In this document: piece after piece, positions 25,972 through 34,892 of the stretch
Layout: each line of letters starts with the position of its first letter
How positions within the stretch are numbered: the first letter of the stretch is position 1
NCBI GenBank assembly: GCA_017307915.1
Contig: JAFKGG010000374.1
Coordinates: forward strand, 1 to 47,585
From: Burkholderiales bacterium
GTDB lineage: Bacteria > Pseudomonadota > Gammaproteobacteria > Burkholderiales > Burkholderiaceae_E
Length of the DNA stretch: 47,585 nt
Reading direction: 5' to 3'
Position numbers and translations under genes: made by a program
The notes under the pieces: model-generated
The model's database searches: none
Seen by the model: only the letters and a program-made list of their open reading frames with translations
Told to the model about the DNA's origin: nothing

Positions 25972-26001
25972 TTGACTTATACGTCAAAAATACGTCAAAA
26001 T
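25972..26001 (+). promoter_or_regulatory. TetR-type operator upstream of the hydrolase-ALDH operon
   Basis: TTGAC-TTATAC-GTCAA (GAC-N6-GTC core 25974-25985) is followed by an A-tract and another CGTCA. TTGACT (25972) with CAAAAT (25996) could serve as weak -35 and -10 at 18 bases. The start codon of the hydrolase gene is 30 bases downstream. The 18 bases from 25980 differ from the 14115 site at one position. Confidence 0.6.
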
Positions 26002-26030
26002 AGACAAATCAACGCGGGGCCACACCGACC

Positions 26031-27308
26031 ATGCAGACGAGAATCCCTGGCAGCCAGTCACTGCCCGCCCGTACCGTCACGGCGGGCTTCCTGAACACGG
26101 ACTGGAGTCCACGCGACGTCCCGATAGGCACCACAACCCGCAACGTTGTTCTGCGCACCTCCGACGATGCAGCAACCGGGGGGGCACTTTATCTGCCCGC
26201 AGGCCCGCAGCCGAAGACCGTTGTGTGCATCATGCATCCGCGCGAATTCATGGCCTGCCACTATCTGATCCCGGACATCGTGGCCGCCGGCTTTGCCGTC
26301 TGGTCGCAATCGCCGCGCTCGGTCGGCAACGATCTGCGACTCGAACACGAAGTCGCATTGCTGGACGTCACCGCCGGCATGGCGTTTTTGAAGTCCGAGA
26401 GATTCACTCGCATTGTCCTGGTGGGTAACTCCGGGGGTGCGGGACTGTTCTGCCTGTATGCGCAGCAGGCGGCGCTGGCACCGCAGGCGCGAATCCATGT
26501 GACCCCGGCCGGCCGGCCGACGGGCCTGTCCGAGCTGGAAATGCCGACCATCGACGGCTTGGTGCTGCTGGCGCCGCACCCCGGCCAAGGTGCTCTGCTG
26601 CTGAACTGTATCGACCCCTCTGTGACCGACGAGACCGATGTGCTGTCGGTCGATCCTTCGCTGGATCCACTTTCGCCCGCCAATGGCTTCGGCGGCCCTG
26701 AGGGAACCCGCTATTCGGAAGACTTCGTGCAGCGCTATCGCCAGGCCCAGGTGCGTCGCGTGCAACGCATCGACGACGCAGCGCGTGCCATGCTCGCGCG
26801 GCGACGCGAGGCACGCACGCGAGTAAAGGCGGCCGCAGCCGTCGCAAACCCGATCGACCGGCGTATGGCCGCGCATACTCCGATCTTCACCGTGTGGCGT
26901 ACCGATGCCGACCTGCGCTGCTTCGACCGCAGTCTCGACCCTTCCGACCGGAAATACGGTTCACTGTGGGGCAAGGATCCTTTCGCGTCCAACTTCGGTT
27001 CGGTCGGCTTCGCCCGCTTGTGCACACCGGAAAGCTGGCTGTCCACCTGGTCAGGGCTATCGTCGAACGCCGTGCTGGCGAAGACTCTGCCGCCGCTGAC
27101 GATGCCGACCTTGCTGATCGAGTACACCGGCGACCAGGCCTGCTTTCCTTCCGACATCGGCACTCTCCATGCCACCTTGTCCATGCCGGACCGGCAACAC
27201 GTCAGAGTGCGCGGCGACCATCACGGCCGCGCGCTCGACAAGGCCGAAGAGCCCGGACGCTATGTCGCCGGCCGGCACATCCAGAACTGGCTGCAGGAGC
27301 GATTTTGA
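26031..27308 (+). CDS. Alpha/beta-hydrolase, function unassigned
   Basis: A 425-residue alpha/beta-hydrolase, longer than the usual 280. The nucleophile elbow is GNSGG with Ser134; likely acid Asp368 (EYTGDQACFP) and base His397 or His398 (RGDHHG). Early segments HPREFMACHYLIP and SQSPRSVGND are distinctive. The middle 180-300 region is an inserted, Arg/Ala-rich lid. No signal peptide is seen, so it is cytosolic. As first gene of the operon with a VOC protein, flavin monooxygenase and ALDH, it may hydrolyse an ester, lactone, thioester or C-C bond of a pathway intermediate. I cannot name the substrate. Confidence 0.8.
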   Translation: MQTRIPGSQSLPARTVTAGFLNTDWSPRDVPIGTTTRNVVLRTSDDAATGGALYLPAGPQPKTVVCIMHPREFMACHYLIPDIVAAGFAVWSQSPRSVGNDLRLEHEVALLDVTAGMAFLKSERFTRIVLVGNSGGAGLFCLYAQQAALAPQARIHVTPAGRPTGLSELEMPTIDGLVLLAPHPGQGALLLNCIDPSVTDETDVLSVDPSLDPLSPANGFGGPEGTRYSEDFVQRYRQAQVRRVQRIDDAARAMLARRREARTRVKAAAAVANPIDRRMAAHTPIFTVWRTDADLRCFDRSLDPSDRKYGSLWGKDPFASNFGSVGFARLCTPESWLSTWSGLSSNAVLAKTLPPLTMPTLLIEYTGDQACFPSDIGTLHATLSMPDRQHVRVRGDHHGRALDKAEEPGRYVAGRHIQNWLQERF

Positions 27309-27340
27309 GCAACATGAGAGAACACCCAGGAGCCTCCTCC

Positions 27341-28255
27341 ATGGCTGCGACCATACCATCGCAACGCCCGCCGCTGCTCTCTCTGATGGGCGTCGACCAC
27401 ACAGCACGGCCGACATGGCGGCTGCGCGAAACGATCGAGTTCTACCGCGACAAGCTCGGCCTGCCGCTTGTTCACGTCATTTCCGCGCGCGGCTGGGGTC
27501 CCAGCAATCATCCTGATTTCCTGCATTTTTTCTTCGACAGCGGTGCCGGCAGCACGATCGCCTTCTTCTACTATCTGGGCAGCGAAGAGCCGAAGGAGCT
27601 GGACGGCCGCTCCAGCCAACCGCCGCTCCCCGAAGACCACGTCTTCGATGCGACGCATACCGCATGGCTGGTGCCGGACGCTGCCGCGCTGCTGGCGTGG
27701 AAACAATATCTCGAAGACCAGGGCCTGGAAGTATCGTCGCCGACCACCCATGAGCTGATCCAGTCGGTTTACGTACGCGACCCCAATGGCTATTTCATCG
27801 AATTCACCCGCAAGCTTCGGCCCATTGCCGAAGCGGACCGCACGGATGGAGCGCTGACACTGCAGGCTGCACTGGCCGCCGAGGAGCGCGCCGCCGCCGC
27901 AAGGCAACCGGTTTGCATCGATGACGTATGGCGCGAGAAGGGGCGTATGCTCTCGCGCACGGCACCTCCCCTCGCCGACGGTGCAGTACGGGTGTTCGTG
28001 CCGCGCGTGCAGGAGTTCGCTCCGCTGCTCGATGCAGCCCGCGGCCTCGCGCATTGCAAGATCTTCAACCAAGCTGCGTACGACCTCATCGAGACCAAGG
28101 GGCCACTGGAATTCAGGCGCAGGGAATTGGGCATGACGCCCGCCCTGTGGTATGGCCTCTTCACAGGCGGTCTGCAGGGACGCATCGAGGTGTTCGACCG
28201 CGATCTCGTGCGCATCGTGCCCGCGGTCGAGACCGAGCAGGCCTATGTGCGATGA
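27341..28255 (+). CDS. VOC-superfamily protein with an extra C-terminal domain
   Basis: A 304-residue protein. The start at 27341 is chosen for its AGGAG box eight bases upstream; an ATG at 27314 is also in frame. Residues about 14-160 form a VOC/glyoxalase fold with potential metal ligands His20 (GVDH), His106 (DATHTAWL) and Glu154 (DPNGYFIEF). Residues about 175-304 form a second part with VFVPRVQEFAPLLDA and a terminal GRIEVFDRDLVRIVPA that I do not recognise. It could be an extradiol dioxygenase-like or isomerase/lyase enzyme acting with the neighbouring hydrolase and monooxygenase. The family is clear for the first half only. Confidence 0.75.
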   Translation: MAATIPSQRPPLLSLMGVDHTARPTWRLRETIEFYRDKLGLPLVHVISARGWGPSNHPDFLHFFFDSGAGSTIAFFYYLGSEEPKELDGRSSQPPLPEDHVFDATHTAWLVPDAAALLAWKQYLEDQGLEVSSPTTHELIQSVYVRDPNGYFIEFTRKLRPIAEADRTDGALTLQAALAAEERAAAARQPVCIDDVWREKGRMLSRTAPPLADGAVRVFVPRVQEFAPLLDAARGLAHCKIFNQAAYDLIETKGPLEFRRRELGMTPALWYGLFTGGLQGRIEVFDRDLVRIVPAVETEQAYVR

Positions 28256-28297
28256 ACTCCGCTGCACTCTCGTTCAAGATCGAACCAGGAGTGGCGC

Positions 28298-29530
28298 ATG
28301 AGGATTGCGATCATCGGTGGCGGGATCGGTGGGCTGACACTCGGACTCTACTTCGAGCGCGCCGGCATCGACTGCACCATTCATGAGTTGGTGCCGGTAG
28401 TCAAACCGCTCGGTGTTGGTATCAACCTGCAACCCCATGCTTTTCGGCTGCTGGCCGAACTCGGGCTGGCCGATGCGCTTGCGGCACGCGGCGTCGAGCC
28501 GCGCGAATTTTGCTTCTACAACCGGCACGGCCAATTCATCTACGCCGAACCCTGCGGCCGCCACGCCGGCTACGCCTGGCCCCATTTCTCGATTCATCGG
28601 GGCGACCTTCATGAGGTGCTGTATGAGGCGGCCAGCAAGCGGCTCGGCACCGCGCAGGTCATCACCGACCGCCGGCTGGTGGGCTTGGACCCAGGACCGG
28701 ATCACGTGCGATTGCGCCTGCAATCCGCCGACGGGCGGGAACACACGGCGCAGTTCGATGCGGTGATCGGCTGCGACGGCATCCACTCCGCGGTAAGGCG
28801 GCACCTGTATCCCGACGAGGGACCGCCAGCGTTCGAAGGCATCCATATGTGGCGCGGCGTCACCCGCGCGGCGCCGTTCCTTACCGGCGGCAGCATCGTG
28901 CGCTGCGGTTCGCTGAACTTCGGCAAGGTCACCATCTATCCGATCCGCAATCATCCCGACGGCTCGCAGCTCATCAACTGGGTCGCCGAGATCCGCAAGG
29001 GTGCGCTCACGCACGCCGACTGGAGCCGGCCGGGTCGGCTGGAGGATTTCATCGGCTATTACGCAGATCGACGCTTCGATTGGCTGGACGTTCCGGCCCT
29101 GATGAGAAGCGCGGATCTGATCCTTGAGTATCCGATGGTGGACCGTGACCCGCTGCCGCGCTGGAGCTTCGGACGCGTCACACTGCTCGGCGATGCCGCC
29201 CACCCGATGTACCCGCGCGGCGGCAACGGCGCGGCGCAGGCCATCCTCGATGCGCAATGCCTGGCCCAGCAGCTTGCAGCCGACACGGACGTCGTCGATG
29301 CCCTGCGCGAATACGATGCACGCCGACGCCCCGCCACGACCGAAGTGGTGCTGACGAATCGCAGGCAGCCGCCCGACGCGATCATCGAAGAGGTGGAAGC
29401 ACGAACCGCGGGCGCCCCCTTCGGCAAGCTTGACGACGTCCTGCCGATAACGAAGATCCGCGAGATTTCCGAGCGCTATCAGCGGGTCGCCGGCATGGAC
29501 ATCGCCACGGTGAACCGCGCATCGTCCTGA
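28298..29530 (+). CDS. FAD-dependent aromatic monooxygenase, PhzS/salicylate-hydroxylase-like
   Basis: A 410-residue class A flavoprotein monooxygenase. The dinucleotide motif is IIGGGIGGL at the N-terminus, the DG motif is GCDGIHSAVR, and the second FAD motif is LLGDAAHPMYP. The segments PLGVGINLQPHA, SIHRGDL and PMVDRDPLPRW are strikingly similar to PhzS, which hydroxylates and decarboxylates 5-methylphenazine-1-carboxylate. Salicylate 1-hydroxylases do the same chemistry (ortho-carboxyl lost on hydroxylation). Located between the VOC protein and an aldehyde dehydrogenase gene, it may convert a salicylate-like acid to a catechol. The exact substrate is not set by sequence. Confidence 0.84.
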   Translation: MRIAIIGGGIGGLTLGLYFERAGIDCTIHELVPVVKPLGVGINLQPHAFRLLAELGLADALAARGVEPREFCFYNRHGQFIYAEPCGRHAGYAWPHFSIHRGDLHEVLYEAASKRLGTAQVITDRRLVGLDPGPDHVRLRLQSADGREHTAQFDAVIGCDGIHSAVRRHLYPDEGPPAFEGIHMWRGVTRAAPFLTGGSIVRCGSLNFGKVTIYPIRNHPDGSQLINWVAEIRKGALTHADWSRPGRLEDFIGYYADRRFDWLDVPALMRSADLILEYPMVDRDPLPRWSFGRVTLLGDAAHPMYPRGGNGAAQAILDAQCLAQQLAADTDVVDALREYDARRRPATTEVVLTNRRQPPDAIIEEVEARTAGAPFGKLDDVLPITKIREISERYQRVAGMDIATVNRASS

Positions 29531-29587
29531 ACCACCGCCTGCGCAGCTTGCGGCAGGCCCGAACGACACGTCGAGAAGGAGACGCGT

Positions 29588-31060
29588 TTGTCCATCAGCA
29601 CTAGACTCGCACCGCCCGAGAAGTGGGGCGGCAGGCTGTACCGCGGCGATTGGCAGGCTGGCGCCGGCGGTACGCAATCCATCATCGAAAAGGCGACCGG
29701 GGAAACGCTGGGCGAGATCGGCATCGCTGCGCCGTCCGACGTGGCACAGGCGGCCGAGGCCGCAGCCCAGGCACAGGTGTCCTGGGCAAGCCTGCCGGCG
29801 CCCGCGCGCGGCGACATCTTGCGCAAGTTCGCAGCCGTGTTCCTCGACAATGTCGACGAGCTTGCCGAGTGGCTCATCCGCGAGACAGGATCGAGCCGGC
29901 TGAAGGGCCGCTGGGAAGCGCAGATGGCGTCACGCGTGGTGATGGAAGGCGCCATGCTGGCCAGCCAGCCGATCGGGCTGATGCTGCCAACCGCGGAGCC
30001 TGGGCGCCATAGTTATGCCAGGCGCGTGCCGGTCGGCGTGGTCGGCGTCATCACGCCCTGGAACTCGCCGCTGACGCTGGGCTGCCGCGCTATCGCACCG
30101 GCGCTGGCGATGGGCAACGCCGTGCTGCTCAAACCCGACCCCCAGACACCCGTGAGCGGTGGCGTGATGCTGGCGGCGCTGGCCGAGGCGGCAGGCCTGC
30201 CGAAGAACCTGCTGCACATCCTTCCGGGTGGCGTGGAGACCGGTGAGGCGATCGTCACGAATCCTCGCGTGGCCATGGTTTCCTTCACCGGCTCCACGCG
30301 TGCCGGCAGGCGCGTCGGCGCACTAGCCGGCGAGCAGGGAAAACGGGTATCGCTCGAGATGGGCGGCAACAACGCTTACGTGGTGCTCGAGGATGCGGAC
30401 GCATCGGCCGCCGCGGCTGCGGCGGCGTGGGGTGCGTTCTTTCACCAGGGCCAGATCTGCACCACGATCGGACGCCACATCGTTCACGAATCGATCGCCG
30501 AATCCTACGCGCGCGAGCTGACCGCGAAGGCTTTGAAGCTGCGCATGGGCGACCCGTTCCGCTCCGACGTGGAGCTGGGCCCACTGATCAATGAGCGGCA
30601 GGCGCGCAACGTGGAACGAATCGTACGGGAAACAGTTGCCGCCGGCGCGAAGTTAGCACTCGGCGGCACGCGCGACGGCTTGTATTTCACGCCCACGATC
30701 CTGACCGACGTGCGTCCGGGCATGCCGGCCTTCGACGAGGAAATCTTCGGTCCGGTGGCGCCGATCATCACCTTCGGCAACGACGAAGAAGCGGTGGCGC
30801 TTGCCAATGCGAGCCACTACGGGCTGGTCTCCTCGGTCGTGTCCCCCGACCTGACTCGTGCCAGCCGGATCGCCGAGCGCCTGCATGCAGGGATGGTCCA
30901 CGTGAACGACCAGACCGTCGTGCACGAGGTCTACGGGCCGGTCGGCGGCGTCGGCGCCTCGGGCAATGGCTGGAACTACGGTACGACCGTCAACGCCGAC
31001 CAGTTCAGCGAATGGCAATGGCACACGGTTCGCGCCGCGTTGCCGAAGTATCCGTTCTAG
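29588..31060 (+). CDS. Aromatic aldehyde dehydrogenase, salicylaldehyde dehydrogenase (NahF)-like
   Basis: A 490-residue NAD(P)-dependent ALDH. Catalytic Cys291 is in HQGQICTTIGR and Glu257 in SLEMGGNN; the FTGST NAD-binding motif is at 233-237 and ITPWNSPL at 155-162. A TTG start at 29588 is supported by an AAGGAG box six bases upstream. The pattern (FFHQGQICTT) is that of vanillin/benzaldehyde/salicylaldehyde dehydrogenases. It would oxidise the aldehyde released by the NahE-like aldolase to a salicylate-like acid. It ends the plus-strand operon and converges with iclR, with a hairpin between. Confidence 0.87.
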   Translation: MSISTRLAPPEKWGGRLYRGDWQAGAGGTQSIIEKATGETLGEIGIAAPSDVAQAAEAAAQAQVSWASLPAPARGDILRKFAAVFLDNVDELAEWLIRETGSSRLKGRWEAQMASRVVMEGAMLASQPIGLMLPTAEPGRHSYARRVPVGVVGVITPWNSPLTLGCRAIAPALAMGNAVLLKPDPQTPVSGGVMLAALAEAAGLPKNLLHILPGGVETGEAIVTNPRVAMVSFTGSTRAGRRVGALAGEQGKRVSLEMGGNNAYVVLEDADASAAAAAAAWGAFFHQGQICTTIGRHIVHESIAESYARELTAKALKLRMGDPFRSDVELGPLINERQARNVERIVRETVAAGAKLALGGTRDGLYFTPTILTDVRPGMPAFDEEIFGPVAPIITFGNDEEAVALANASHYGLVSSVVSPDLTRASRIAERLHAGMVHVNDQTVVHEVYGPVGGVGASGNGWNYGTTVNADQFSEWQWHTVRAALPKYPF

Positions 31061-31071
31061 CTGCGGGTTGG

Positions 31072-31105
31072 CCGGTATCTGCGGCACATAGGCGTAGATA
31101 CCCGG
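31072..31105. terminator. Candidate bidirectional hairpin between ALDH and iclR genes
   Basis: CCGGTATCT and AGATACCCGG form an inverted repeat with a 15-base loop region between two convergent genes. There is no clear T-run on either side, so intrinsic termination is only possible, not shown. Confidence 0.35.
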
Positions 31106-31108
31106 TGC

Positions 31109-31870
31109 TCACTCGACGAACAGCTTCTCGGCCAGCCGCGCCTGCGCGCGGCGCAAGGCCGGCAGGAAAGCGTCGACGAATTCCTTCGGCCCCATGCGAT
31201 CGGCACGCATCGCGATGCTCAGTCCCGCAACAGTCTGGCCGTTGCGGTTGAATACGGGCACCGCCATCGAACGCACGCCGAGTTCCAGTTCCTCGTCGCT
31301 GGTCGCGTAGCCGTCGGCGCGACAGGCGGCGACGCGGCTCAACACGGCGTTCAGGGTGGTGGGCGTTCGCGGCGCCAAGCGGCGCAGTTCCACGGACCCC
31401 ACCATGGCGCGCGCCTCGTGCGCCGGCAAGCTGGCCAGCAATACCCGGCCCAAGGCCGAACAGTAGACCGGCAGGCGCGAACCGATCGTCAGGCCCACGC
31501 TCAAGCTGCGCCGCGCCGTGGAGCGCGCAATCACGATGACCTGCTGATCCAGCAGCTTGGCCAGCGTCGCAGACTCGCGCGTGCGCTCGCTCAGGCCGTC
31601 GAGCAGAGGCTGGGCCAATGAGGGAAGCGGCCGCGAAGAGAAATAGGAACTCGCGACCAGCAAGGACCGGTGCCCTATCCAGAAGCGCTTGCCGTCGGTT
31701 TCCAGATACCCCAGCGTTTGCAGCGTAAACAGCGAACGCCGGGCCGAGGCCGGCGAATGCCCCGTGCGTCGGGCGACCTCCGAGATCGTCAGGCGGCTGT
31801 GAGTGCGATCGAAGCAGGTCAGTACGTCCAGCCCCTTTTGCAGTGCATCAACATAGATCTTGTTGCCCAT
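31109..31870 (-). CDS. IclR-family transcriptional regulator
   Basis: A 253-residue regulator. Residues about 10-60 are a winged HTH (ISEVARRTGHSPASARRSLFTL), and the C-terminal half is the IclR effector-binding domain (SLSVGLTIGSRLPVYCSALGRVLL). The ATG at 31870 has a GGAG box six bases upstream, making it better than the TTG at 31873. It resembles PobR/PcaR-type regulators of aromatic acid breakdown. It is divergent from Rieske pair 3, and a 7-3-7 inverted repeat lies between the two starts. It probably controls that operon and itself. Confidence 0.87.
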   Translation of the reverse strand: MGNKIYVDALQKGLDVLTCFDRTHSRLTISEVARRTGHSPASARRSLFTLQTLGYLETDGKRFWIGHRSLLVASSYFSSRPLPSLAQPLLDGLSERTRESATLAKLLDQQVIVIARSTARRSLSVGLTIGSRLPVYCSALGRVLLASLPAHEARAMVGSVELRRLAPRTPTTLNAVLSRVAACRADGYATSDEELELGVRSMAVPVFNRNGQTVAGLSIAMRADRMGPKEFVDAFLPALRRAQARLAEKLFVE

Positions 31871-31894
31871 CAAGAACTCCGTAATTCATCGAAG

Positions 31895-31911
31895 TTTGCG
31901 CCTAGCGCAAA
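31895..31911. promoter_or_regulatory. IclR-type operator candidate, 7-3-7 inverted repeat
   Basis: TTTGCGC-CTA-GCGCAAA is a perfect inverted repeat, 25 bases from the iclR start and 124 from the Rieske alpha start. Length and symmetry suit a dimeric regulator. The rest of the 164-base spacer has no gene. Confidence 0.55.
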
Positions 31912-32034
31912 TCTAGCTTGTTTCCGGCCGGACGCAACGACGATACTCGCCGCTGATCGCCCTACGTTCGGCAGAGCGACGCTGCACGCGCCGCTCATGC
32001 CTGCCATGGATACCTCTGAAGCGGAAACGAAGAG

Positions 32035-33270
32035 ATGACGGAGCAAACCGACATTCGATGGCGCAGCGAGAAGCTGACCCGCGTGCCCTATGGGCTGTAT
32101 GCGGATTCCGACGTGTTCGCGCTCGAACAGTCACGCATCTTTCGCGGCCCGACCTGGAACTACTTGTGCCTGGAAGCGGAATTGCCGGCTGCGGGGTGCT
32201 ACCGCACCACCTTCGTCGGGGAAACGCCGGTCGTCGTGACGCGCGACGATGACGGCGAGGTGTATGCGTTCGAGAACCGCTGCGCGCATCGTGGCGCGCT
32301 GATCGTGCTCGACAAGGCGGGCGTCAAGCGCAACTTCCAATGCGTCTATCACGCCTGGGGCTACAACCGCCGGGGCGACCTGACCGGCGTCGCCTTCGAG
32401 CGGGGGGTCAGGGGCAAGGGCGGCATGCCGGCGGATTTCTCCAAGCAGCAGCACGGTTCGCGCAAGCTGCGCATTGCCCGTTACTGCGGCCTGGTATTCG
32501 GCAGCTTCGACGAAAACCTTCCCTCGATCGAAGACTATCTGGGCCCGGAGATCTGTCAGCGCATCAAGCGCGTTCTCGGCAAGCCGGTCGAGGTGATCGG
32601 CCGTTTCACGCAGGCCCTGCCCAACAACTGGAAGCTCTACGTCGAGAACGTGAAGGACAGCTACCATGCCAGCTTGCTACATCTGTTCTTCACGACCTTC
32701 AACCTGAACCGCCTGTCGCAACAGGGCGGCGTCATCGTCGATGACAGCGGCGGCCATCACGTCAGTTATTCGATGATCGATCCGCAGGCGGCCAAGGATG
32801 CTTCCTACAAGGAGCAAGGCCTGCGCAGCGACACCGATCGCCTGCATCTTCAAGATCCGAGCTTGCTGCAGGGCTTCGACGAATTCGACGACGGCATTAC
32901 GCTGCAGATCCTGTCGGTATTCCCCGGCTTCGTGCTGCAACAGATCAGAAACTGCCTGGCCGTGCGCCAGGTGCTGCCGAAGGGCCTCGGCCGCACCGAA
33001 CTGAACTGGACCTACCTGGGCTACACGGACGACACCGAGCAGCAGCGCACGGCGCGGCTGAAACAGAGCAACCTGGTCGGCCCGGCCGGCTTCATCTCCA
33101 TGGAAGACGGCGCCGTCGGCGGCTTCGTGCAGCGCGGCATCCTCGGCGCGCATGACAGGCAGGCCGTGCTCGAAATGGGTGGGGATGCCGCGGCATCCAG
33201 CGACGGCCGCGCCACCGAAACGTCGGTGCGCGGCTTCTGGAAAGCCTATCGCAAGCTGATGGGCTCGTGA
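32035..33270 (+). CDS. Rieske ring-hydroxylating oxygenase, alpha subunit, NagG/AndAc-like (pair 3)
   Basis: A 411-residue terminal oxygenase. Rieske ligands are Cys83, His85, Cys103 and His106; the Fe site is Asp208, His211 and His216 ([19 protein letters not shown]). The [13 protein letters not shown] and [14 protein letters not shown] segments place it with salicylate 5-hydroxylase (NagG), anthranilate (AndAc) and 2-halobenzoate (OhbB) oxygenases, which act on ortho-substituted benzoates. A salicylate-to-gentisate step would feed the gentisate dioxygenase at 45436. However, the PdxA-like neighbour points rather to dioxygenation and decarboxylation. Ferredoxin and reductase are not encoded here. 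Confidence 0.88.
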   Translation: MTEQTDIRWRSEKLTRVPYGLYADSDVFALEQSRIFRGPTWNYLCLEAELPAAGCYRTTFVGETPVVVTRDDDGEVYAFENRCAHRGALIVLDKAGVKRNFQCVYHAWGYNRRGDLTGVAFERGVRGKGGMPADFSKQQHGSRKLRIARYCGLVFGSFDENLPSIEDYLGPEICQRIKRVLGKPVEVIGRFTQALPNNWKLYVENVKDSYHASLLHLFFTTFNLNRLSQQGGVIVDDSGGHHVSYSMIDPQAAKDASYKEQGLRSDTDRLHLQDPSLLQGFDEFDDGITLQILSVFPGFVLQQIRNCLAVRQVLPKGLGRTELNWTYLGYTDDTEQQRTARLKQSNLVGPAGFISMEDGAVGGFVQRGILGAHDRQAVLEMGGDAAASSDGRATETSVRGFWKAYRKLMGS

Positions 33271-33293
33271 TGGCCCGCCAAGGATCTTCGCCG

Positions 33294-33758
33294 ATGAGCA
33301 CGCTGATCGAACTTTGCGAATTCAATGCAAGCTATGCCGATGCGATCGACTCCGATCAACTGGAGCGCTGGCCCGCCTTCTTCACCAATGACTGTCACTA
33401 TCGGATCACCAACGTCGAGAACGAAAGCGAAGGCCTGATGGCCGGCCTCGTCTACGCCGACTCGCGTGCGATGCTGGTCGATCGCATCGCCGCCCTGCGC
33501 GAAGCCAATATCTACGAGCGCCAACGTTACCGGCACATCATCGGGCTGCCCATGATCGGCACCGCGCAAGACGATAGCGTCGAGGCCAAGACGCCGTTCA
33601 TGGTCACGCGCAGCGTGTCGGCGGGCCCGTCGGAGCTGTTCGCCACGGGCGTTTACCAGGATCGTTTCGTGCGCATCGAAAACCGCTGGGCGCTGGCGCG
33701 CCGGGTCGTGGTCTGCGACAGCAGCACCATCGATACCCTGCTCGCGCTGCCGCTCTGA
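33294..33758 (+). CDS. Rieske ring-hydroxylating oxygenase, beta subunit (pair 3)
   Basis: A 154-residue beta subunit of the NagH/AndAd type, with [20 protein letters not shown] at the N-terminus, [16 protein letters not shown] and RYRHIIGLP in the middle. The ATG at 33294 is chosen because an AAGGA box lies nine bases before it. A GTG at 33267 overlapping the alpha stop is an alternative. It forms the oxygenase hexamer with the alpha subunit. Confidence 0.84.
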   Translation: MSTLIELCEFNASYADAIDSDQLERWPAFFTNDCHYRITNVENESEGLMAGLVYADSRAMLVDRIAALREANIYERQRYRHIIGLPMIGTAQDDSVEAKTPFMVTRSVSAGPSELFATGVYQDRFVRIENRWALARRVVVCDSSTIDTLLALPL

Positions 33759-33768
33759 GGAGCTTGCC

Positions 33769-34740
33769 GTGCCTGCATCCGCACCCGCGCCTCGGCTCGC
33801 CCTCGCCGTTGGTGACCCGAACGGCATCGGCCCTGAGATCGCCCTGAAGGCGGCGCAGGCCTTGCAGTCTGAGAACGTGAATCTCACGCTCTACGGGCCG
33901 TCGGCGGTGCTCACGCGCACCGCCGCCATGCTGGGCTTGAGTCAGCTCTGGGAACGGCTCGATCACGTCGCAACGCCCGAGCTGTCGGAGCAGGCCGCAC
34001 GACCCGGGCAGATCGAGGCCGAAGCCGGCGCCAGCGCAGTGGCCTCGGCCAGCGCCGCGCTGCGAGCCTGCCGGGCCGGGCGCCACGATGCGGTCGTGGC
34101 CTGCCCGCACCACGAGACGGCGATCGCCCGCGCCGGCATCCCCTTCAGCGGCTATCCCTCGCTGGTCGCCCGGGTGTGCGGCCTGCCCGAGGACAGCGTG
34201 TTTCTGATGCTGGTCGGCGGCGGCCTGCGCATCGTGCACGTGACCCTGCACGAAAGCGTCGGCAGCGCCTTGGCCCGTATCAGCCCGGCGCTGGTCGCCG
34301 ATGCCGCCCGTGCCGGCATTCGCGCCTGCCGGATGCTGGGCATCGCCTCACCCACGGTCGGCGTCTTCGGCATCAATCCGCATGCCTCCGAGGATGGGCT
34401 GTTCGGCCCCGAAGACCGCCGCCTGGTCGAACCGGCGGTGAAGCTGCTGCAGACGGAAGGCCATCGCGTCGACGGCCCGCGCGGCGCCGACGTACTGCTG
34501 GCCGAACGCGTACACGATCTGTATGTGGCGATGCTGCACGACCAGGGGCACATTCCGGTCAAACTGCTGGCGCCGCATGCAGCCAGTGCGCTGAGCATCG
34601 GTGCCGACGTCGTGCTGTCGAGCGTCGGGCACGGCAGCGCGATGGATATCGCCGGACGCGGTATTGCCGATCCCGAGGCGGTGATTCGCACGGTGCGCTT
34701 GCTGGCTGGCCTTGGCCCGGGCGGCGGCCCTCTGCCCTGA
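33769..34740 (+). CDS. PdxA/TphB-family dehydrogenase (2)
   Basis: A 323-residue PdxA-family protein: GDPNGIGPE at 15-23, metal His candidates His161 (LHESV), His205 (INPHASEDG) and His257 (LHDQGHI). It is the most diverged of the three, with LHESV where the others have SDHIPL or TDHMPL. The GTG start at 33769 has a TGAGGAG box. It follows Rieske pair 3 by ten bases, so it probably oxidises (and perhaps decarboxylates) the dihydrodiol made by that pair. Biosynthetic PdxA is less likely from this context. Confidence 0.84.
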   Translation: MPASAPAPRLALAVGDPNGIGPEIALKAAQALQSENVNLTLYGPSAVLTRTAAMLGLSQLWERLDHVATPELSEQAARPGQIEAEAGASAVASASAALRACRAGRHDAVVACPHHETAIARAGIPFSGYPSLVARVCGLPEDSVFLMLVGGGLRIVHVTLHESVGSALARISPALVADAARAGIRACRMLGIASPTVGVFGINPHASEDGLFGPEDRRLVEPAVKLLQTEGHRVDGPRGADVLLAERVHDLYVAMLHDQGHIPVKLLAPHAASALSIGADVVLSSVGHGSAMDIAGRGIADPEAVIRTVRLLAGLGPGGGPLP

Positions 34741-34751
34741 TCCACTTGGCA

Positions 34752-34768
34752 CGCCGGCATCACCGGCG
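34752..34768 (+). terminator. Weak hairpin after the PdxA-like gene
   Basis: CGCCGG-catca-CCGGCG follows the stop codon by 11 bases. No T-run is present, so it may only be a GC-rich stem. The rest of 34741-34973 holds a GntR-type repeat region and no convincing gene. Confidence 0.22.
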
Positions 34769-34892
34769 AGAGCGGCAGATAGACAGGCGCCGGCCGGCAC
34801 GGCCCTCGCCTCCCACCCCACACCGAATCCCCCGCCGCCCAGCGACGAAGAGGCCGCCTCCGGCGCGGCGATCCTTTGTCGCGCCATGGAAA

